Assembly: GCA_019009955.1 (NCBI GenBank)
Contig: CM032228.1
Span: 258,450,001 to 258,514,000, forward strand
Length of the DNA: 64,000 nucleotides
Direction: 5' to 3'
Origin: Riptortus pedestris
Taxonomy: Eukaryota; Arthropoda; Insecta; Hemiptera; Alydidae
The position numbers and the translations under genes are program-made. A model generated the notes under the pieces. That model ran no database searches and was not told the origin of the DNA. It was given only the letters and a program-made list of their open reading frames with translations. Below are positions 57,827-64,000 of this stretch, piece after piece (the stretch's first letter is position 1; each line of letters starts with the position of its first letter).

Positions 57827-58440
57827 ATGATACAATAAGAAACAATCATGTAAAGGCACGTCACACTTTATACACTTAGTTGTAGATTTTTTAGTACACT
57901 GACGACATCTCGCTTATTGTTTTTTGCCTGATGAAAGTGTTGACATGCTGGTTATAAGATGATCAATTCGATCAAAACGACTATCTAATTTAGCTGTCTT
58001 ACTAGATCTACCTTGTTGAGAGGCAAGTCTCTGATGCGAATCCAGAAATAAAGGACACCAACCTCCTTCTAAATGCCAAGTGATCGATATTACTTCCATT
58101 CAATCGATGTAGAAGACATGCATTCTTATACACCTCTCCCTTTCTTTTTTATTTTGTCCACACTGCTTAGTGTACAGCTCTGATCAATAAGGTTGGCTCT
58201 GATCGTTCCTGTGGCTTCAATACCTTTTTTCTTCAGATCGCTCAGCAAATCAATGCTTGTAAATAAATTATAAAAGAATAATCTATATGTAATCATTTGA
58301 GGTAGCTGATCAAGATAGGACATAACAACACCATATCCCATTCCTTTGTCCGAGTACTTTTAAAACTTATATATCCCAAAATGAATGGGCTTTCCTTTTA
58401 TCAATTGTTTTGCCCAATGGACCTCAAAATAGGGAACCAT
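57827..58440 (-). pseudogene. piggyBac transposase remnant
   Basis: From 58440 down: WFPYFEVHWAKQLIKGKPIH (the region after the first catalytic Asp), SYLDQLPQMITYRLFFYNLF (aligned to the second Asp region, where Tyr-Asn replaces Cys-Asp), LKKKGIEATGTIRANLI, then a deletion, then DSRFDRIDHLI and a cysteine-rich C-terminus (CRQCTKKSTTKCIKCDVPLH). The N-terminal third and the segment with the third Asp are missing, and several frames are used. It is non-functional, but the element could be moved by a related transposase. Confidence 0.8.
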
Positions 58441-58548
58441 TGATCATCAAAATAATGGGAATAATGAAACGATAATTCTAAAAATATTTCAAAACACCCA
58501 GGTTTGACTTATCAACTATCCTATAGAAGAGATATCATATTGCCCTGA

Positions 58549-58566
58549 TGTCCTTCTGGAAGGACA
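58549..58566. repeat. Subterminal palindrome, second piggyBac
   Basis: TGTCCTTCTGGAAGGACA, near-perfect palindrome. Related words are 'cttcaggaaggac' at 57641-57653 and 'gtccttcctgaaggc' at 58912-58926, giving one near the left end and two toward the right, as in the element at 1385. Confidence 0.7.
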
Positions 58567-58927
58567 CCTATGTTTGGGGCATCATAGTGACTAATAGACA
58601 GAATATTTCTAACCTATTAGATAATAAACATTTAAAGGCACTACCAATAAAACTATCTAATCGAATAAATAACCTAAATCTAATAAAATAAGTTAAATGT
58701 ACTTACCTATCTACATGAATGTCTGTTAGGTCATCCATGGCAAATGCACACACAACTTTAAAAACTTATAAAACACCTTTCAGATAAAATCAGAACCCGT
58801 TAAATGTATCCGATGATAAGACTAACCATTCAAGTAAACAACGAAGGTGTCCCCCTTTACGGGGAAGACGCACAAAAATTAGTAGGAAACATTTTACGTA
58901 TTAAAGTAGTGCGTCCTTCCTGAAGGC

Positions 58928-58941
58928 CAGGGCTATCTGGG
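58928..58941 (-). repeat. Right terminal inverted repeat, second piggyBac
   Basis: Inverted copy of the left end, directly followed by TTAA at 58942. Confidence 0.88.
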
Positions 58942-59201
58942 TTAATAACTGAAATCTATGCATAATGCACAGGAGACGGGAAATATAAAAATATCGAAGA
59001 CTGTGAAGAATTATCGAACAAATAATTCTATTATTAGCAAATCACCGGCAAGGACGGGTATCAATCCTAAAGACTGGGACGGGTAAATGTTAAAATATTG
59101 TGCAATGTAAAGCCTGCTAAAAAATACCATCACCATTCAGCCTCAAATGAATTCCCGGGCGAAGCCGGGTATCTGAGCTAGTATATATATAAAGATAAAT
59201 A

Positions 59202-60392
59202 CAAGCTCAGATACCCGTCTTCGCTCGGGAATTCATTTGAGGCTGAATGGTGATGGTATATTTTTGGCACAGGCTTTACATGCACAATATTTTGACCCAT
59301 TTACCCGTTCCCAGTGGTTTAGGATTGATAACCGTCCTTTCCCGTGGACTTTGCTAATAATAGAATTAGTTTGTTCGAAAATGCTTCACAGTCTTCCCGA
59401 TATTTTTATATGTTCCCGTCCTCTTATAAGTAAGACAAAAAAATGTGAATATAGTGAATTTTTTATTTCAGAGCCTCCCTTATAAACCAACCCCCCTCCC
59501 GTTTGCCAGTTTGAAAACCCAAACAATTTTAATAATAACTAATAATAATCTTGGAAGAATTAATGCTAATTTTGACATACCGAGTTTTGTTAAGTTCGGT
59601 TCAAGCCGTTAGTGCCGATAGTGCCCGCTAAAGTTATTAAACGACAACATAACTCATTTATAACTTAGGTATAGCGACAAAATTGTATATTAACAAGCAA
59701 AAATTACTCTACTCCAAATAACAAAATAAACAACTTTTTGTTATGTGTTTATATTTTGCGGAAAAACCCAATAGGAAAACGAAATATCGCTATTTTTTAA
59801 TTTCTACAGGACTTCCCTTTATAACCCCCACTCCTCTGCCATTCCATAGACTTATGTTGGTATGGCTTATTATAATGAAGGCATAGTGGCTAATACACAT
59901 ACCTAGTTTTATTAGTTTCCGGTTGAGTCTTTTTTTGTACAAATAATATTGTTCTGCCTCTGTCCCGCCTAATAAATTTTAATGCGTATAAACGCATTTA
60001 CACTTAGGTAATACGAACAAAAGTTGTATATAACAAAAGTTACTCTAAATAACAAAATAAACAACTTTTGTTATGTGCATAATTGCCGAAAAACCAATAG
60101 AAAACGAAATATCGCTATTTTTAATTTCAGGCTTCCCTTATAACCCCCACTCCTGTTCGTCTCAGAGTATATTAATATAGCCTAAAGTCTAAGTTGGGTT
60201 AGTAGTAATATACATACCAAGTTTCATAAAATTCGGTTCAGCCGTTTATGCGTGAAAAGGTAACAAACAAACAAACATACACCAAAGAAACAAAATGCAG
60301 ATATGGTGTCTATGACATGTGAAACGAAAAGTTATCGTGAAATTTCGCGAAAAAAATCAATGTACAGACAGAGGTTACAATTTTATATATAT
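59202..60392 (-). mobile_element. Helitron-like element, copy 3
   Basis: Inverted relative to copies 1-2. The 3' end at 59202 has the hairpin region 'acccgtcttcgctcgggaat' and CTTGT in place of CTAGT. The 5' end at 60392 shows the 'ttacaattttatatata' start. A 19-bp AT spacer separates it from copy 2, tail to tail. Two internal blocks. Confidence 0.7.
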
Positions 60393-61677
60393 ACTAGCTC
60401 AGATACCCGGCTTCGCTCGGGAATTCATTTGAGGCTGATTGGTAATGGTATATTTTTGGCAAGGCTTTACTTTGCACAATATTTTGACATTTACCCGTCC
60501 CAGTGTTTAGGGTTAACACCCGTCGTTTCTGTGGATTTGTTAATAATAAAATTATTTTTTTATGTAAGACTTCACTGTCCTGCATATTGTCATAATTCCC
60601 GTTTCCTGTGCATTATGCATAGATTTGAATTATTAATGAGAAAATATTGACGTACATTTGAATCAATTTTTTCATTTGAGGTACCCGGTAGTTCATATTG
60701 AAAAGAAGTGTTGAGCAAATTTCTCTAAATAACAAAATAAACAACTTTTGTTATGTGCATATTTGCCGAAACACCAATAGGAAATCATTATTATTAATTT
60801 CAGGCCTCCCTTATAACCCCCACTCATGCCCGTCCCTAGAAATGTTAGTATGGCTTATTATAAGGAAGGCGTTAGTGCTAATACATATATAGAGTGTTTT
60901 ATTTAGTTCGGTTGAGTCTTTTGTGCCAAATAAAATTGTTGTCTCCCGCTATAATTTTTAGCGTATAACGCCTTTATACTTCCGTATACAGCAAAAGTGT
61001 GTATAACAAAAGTTACTGTAAATAACAAAATAAACAACTTTTGTTATGGGCGTATTTGCTGAATAAGCAATAGGAAACGAAATATCGCTATTTTTAATTT
61101 CAGGCCTCCCATATAACCCCCACTCCTGCCCCTTCCTAGAAATGTTAGTATGGCTTATTATAAGGAAGACGTTAGTACTAATTCACATACCGAGTTCGGT
61201 TTAATCTTTCGTGCCTAATAAATTGTTGACTCCCGCTATACTTTTTAGCGTATAACTCATTTATACTTCCGTATACGGCAAAAGTGCATATAACAAAAGT
61301 TAGTCTAAATTACAAAATAAACAACTTTTGTTATGGGCATATTTGCTGAAAAAGCAATATGAAACGAAATATCGCTATTTTTAATTTCAGGCCTCCCTTA
61401 TAACCCCCACTCCTATTTGTCGTAGAAAATATTAAAATAGCCTAAAGTCTAAGGTGGGCTAGTAGTAATATACATACCAAGTTTTATAAAATTCGGTTCA
61501 GCCGTTTATGCGTGAAAAGGTAACAAACAAACAAACAAACAAACAAATAAACAAACAAACAGACACCAAAGAAACAAAATGCAGTTATGGTGTCTATGAC
61601 ATGTGAAACGAACAGTTATCGTGAAATTTTCGCGAAAAAAATCAATGTACAGACAGAGGTTACAATTTTATATATAT
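60393..61677 (-). mobile_element. Helitron-like element, copy 4, with empty piggyBac site
   Basis: 3' end at 60393 (ACTAGCTCAGATACCCGG on plus, that is CTAGT on minus), 5' end at 61677, three internal blocks. At 60633-60636 it keeps the unfilled TTAA that corresponds to the insertion site of the piggyBac derivative in copy 2. Confidence 0.75.
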
Positions 61678-63430
61678 ACTAGGCTGTAGATACCCGGCTT
61701 TCGCTCGGGAATTCATCATTTTGAGAGCTGAATGGTGATGGTATATTTTTTGGCATAGGCTTTACATTTGCACAAATAATTTTGACATTTACTCCGTTCC
61801 AGTGATTTTAAGGGTTAATACCCGTTTGTTGGCATTTGTTAATAATAAAATTATTTTTTTTATGTAAAACTTCATACCAACTGTTCCTGCATATTGTTTC
61901 ATATTTTATTTCCCGGTCTCCCTGTGCATTATCTTGCATAGATTTGTCTTGAATTATTATAAGGAGAAAAATATTGATATACATTTGAGGTGAGTACCTG
62001 GTAGTTCATATTGAAAAAAAAGAAAAGTGGGGTTTTGAGCCAAATTTCTCTAAATAACAAAATAAACACAACTTTTGATATGTGCATATTTGCCGAAAAC
62101 CCAATAGGAAATCATTATTATTCAATTTCATCATGCCTCCCTTAATAACCACCACGTCCTGCCGCGCGCCCCCTAGAAATGTTAGAATGGCTTATTATAA
62201 GGAAGGCGTTAGTGGCTAATACACATAATGAGTGTTTTATTTAGTTCGGTTGAGTCTTTTGTGCCAAATAAAATTGTTGTCTCTCCCGCGATAATTTTTT
62301 AGCGTTATAACGTCATTAATATTTCGGTATAACGATGATAGTGTATAGTAAAAAAAAAAGTTTCTCTGAATAACAAAATAAACAACTTTTGTTATGTGCA
62401 CTATTTGCCGAAAAAGCAATAGGTAAGCGAAATATCACTACTATAAATTTCAGGCGTTCCTTATAACCCCCACTCCTGCCTGCCCGACCCTAGCAAATGT
62501 TAGTATAGCTTATTATAATGAAGGCGTTAGTACTAATTCACAATAACCAGGTTGGTTTAATTTTCGGTTGAGTTTTTATGTGCCAAATAAAATTGTGGAC
62601 GTCCCACTTTAGTTTATAGCGTATAACTCATTTATGCTTCCCGTATACGGCAAAAGTGCATATTACAAAAGGTACTCTAAATAACAAAATAAACAACCTT
62701 AGTTTGATGTGCAATATTTGCTGAAAAAGCATTAGGAAACGAAATATCGGACTACATGAGTTTTTAAGGAGTTACATTGTCGTCCTCCTTATAACCCCCA
62801 CTACCTCCTGCCCGTCCCTAGAAAAGTTAGTATGGCTTATTATAAGTAAATCGTTAGTATTAATTCACACAGCGAGTTTGTTTTTTGTTCGGTTGAGTCT
62901 TTTATGCCAAATAAAATTGTGGACTCCCGCTATAGGTGTTTAGCGTATAACTCATTTATACTTCCGTAAAAAAAATAACGGCAAAAGTGCATATAACAAA
63001 AGTTTCTCTAAATTACAAAATAAACAACATTTGTTATGAGCATGTTTGCTGTAAAAGTCGATAGAAAATGAAATATCGCTATTTTTAATTTCAGGCCTCC
63101 CTGTATAACCCACACACCGTGTTTCGGTCTTAGTAGAACATTATTAATATAGCCAAAAAGTCTAAGTTGGGGCAGTAGTAATATACCTACCAAGTTTCAT
63201 AAAAATATCGGGTTTCAGCCGTTTATGCGTGAAAAGGTAACGAAACAACACAAACAAAACAAATAAACAAACAAACAAATAAACAAACAAACAAACAAAC
63301 AGAACACCAAAGAAACAAAATGTCAGTTACATGGTGTCTATGACATGTGAATCGAAAAGTTATTCGTGAAATTTCGCGAAAAAAAATCAATGTACCAGAC
63401 AGAGGTTACACTTTTATATAGATATAGATA
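61678..63430 (-). mobile_element. Helitron-like element, copy 5, insertion-rich
   Basis: Same ends and order as copy 4, with more internal blocks. Throughout it has extra single bases and short insertions absent from copies 3 and 4 (for example 'catcattttgagagctg' against 'catttgaggctg'). It may be an older copy or poorly polished sequence. It ends at the 'gaggttacacttttatata' start. Confidence 0.65.
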
Positions 63431-64000
63431 GATAGATATATAATTAAGCGTACATGTGTATGTCACTGAACTCCTCCTAGACGGATGGATCCCGGATGGT
63501 TTTCTAATTAAAATGAATAAAAAATGAGGTAGGAAGGTGCGAAGATGTATAACTTCCCTAATTCAAATTTAGCATGTCAAACGAAAAAGTATCGCGAAAT
63601 GTCGAGAAAAAAATCAATATACTAACCGACGGTACAATTTTAGCAGATTTCCCTTCAGGGAAATCAGCTATTGAGGTTGTACTCATGACGGAATTTTCTT
63701 CAAATGTCCATCGATCCTACTTAGTAGATGACGAAAGTGAGGTCCGTTCAAAACTGTATATATATATATATGTTTGTCTGTTACCGCTCTAGCGGTCGCA
63801 ATTTTTGTTTGATCGTTACGAAACTCGAAATTTAGTCGTTTTATGTAAAAAGAATGATCAAGTTCGTTAAATGCTGAAATCGGTCCAGGGAGAGGGGGGG
63901 GGGTTAGAGGGGAGAATTTTCGAAAATTGGGCATTCCTCCGTTACTATTCGTCGGATAGAAAAATTTTACAGAACCAATCTTATTGCAAATTAAATGTAC
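63431..64000. repeat. Interspersed repeat relics at the window end
   Basis: Holds 'tgtcactgaactcctcctag', then the block shared with 54263-54420, a TA run (63752-63770), a G run (63893-63903) and 'aatcttattgcaaattaaat', shared with the relic at 7060. These are probably pieces of one or two non-coding repeat families. A 72-residue frame at 63574 has no support. Confidence 0.5.

Larger units (their letters stand above)
57539..58945 (-). mobile_element. piggyBac deletion derivative
   Basis: TTAA at 57539-57542 and 58942-58945 flank inverted repeats: CCCAGATAACCCTG on the left, and on the right (minus strand) CCCAGATAGCCCTG. Length about 1.4 kb between the repeats, compared with about 2.5 kb for the intact-looking element at 1385. 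It belongs to a different piggyBac family, because the terminal repeats and palindromes differ. It contains a partial transposase only. Confidence 0.9.
56146..59182 (+). mobile_element. Helitron-like element, copy 2, carrying a piggyBac insertion
   Basis: Same start as copy 1. The 3' end has hairpin CCCGGGCGAAGCCGGG (59154-59169) and TATCTGAGCTAG-T. Four internal blocks of about 300 bp. It is split by the piggyBac derivative at 57539-58945. Without that insert it is about 1.63 kb, the size of copy 1. Confidence 0.75.

Noticed and set aside
60303..60892. Frames inside Helitron copies 3 and 4
   Set aside because: Not conserved among the five copies; the elements appear non-coding.

Overview
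This window is repeat-dense, intron-rich-looking animal DNA with no intact host gene that I can recognise. The mix of piggyBac, R1-clade and R2-superfamily non-LTR elements, Penelope-like elements, Gypsy-type LTR remnants, Helitron-like elements and a tRNA-type SINE fits an arthropod, most likely an insect with a large genome. I cannot name the species. All coding signal that I can support belongs to mobile elements, and almost all of it is broken.

Layout. 1-10.6 kb is AT-rich DNA holding a structurally complete piggyBac element (1385-3938: TTAA duplications, terminal inverted repeats, three subterminal palindromes, transposase with one frameshift), a fold-back repeat (4362-4545), a Penelope-type reverse transcriptase relic (5610-6378) and a non-LTR tail (8946-9212). 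10.6-12.3 kb is ten copies of a 167-bp unit bounded by splice-like signals. 17.3-18.7 kb is a 34/35-bp minisatellite. 18.9-24.8 kb is a decayed minus-strand Gypsy-type LTR retrotransposon complex (integrase, two gag copies, a tRNA-iMet-type primer binding site) split by a Penelope-like element with a GIY-YIG domain. 24.8-28.6 kb is a 98-bp satellite that runs straight into an R1-clade ORF1.

28.6-48.3 kb is visibly more GC-rich and holds only non-LTR elements, all on the minus strand: a head-to-tail mosaic of at least five truncated or internally deleted R1-clade copies (coiled-coil/CCHC ORF1; APE endonuclease plus RT ORF2), fragments carrying a second ORF1 type, and one long R2-superfamily element with a restriction-like endonuclease (45236-48302). 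Parts of this block (about 39.4-43.6 kb) carry many short insertions relative to neighbouring paralogues and look like unpolished assembly.

49.6-54.1 kb is a 55-bp satellite of about 82 copies. 54.5-63.4 kb is five Helitron-like elements, two on plus and three on minus, joined head-to-tail within each arm and tail-to-tail at about 59.19 kb. The second carries a 1.4-kb piggyBac deletion derivative, and a sister copy preserves the empty TTAA site. Four scattered SINE-like repeats (about 60, 9765, 13940 and 49080) complete the inventory.

The genes do not form a host pathway. The window reads as a heterochromatin-like graveyard in which site-preferring retroelements, satellites and rolling-circle elements have nested in each other. 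The most useful leads are the splice-flanked 167-bp array, the Helitron concatemer with its natural empty site, the palindromes shared in layout by both piggyBac elements, and the satellite/ORF1 junction.
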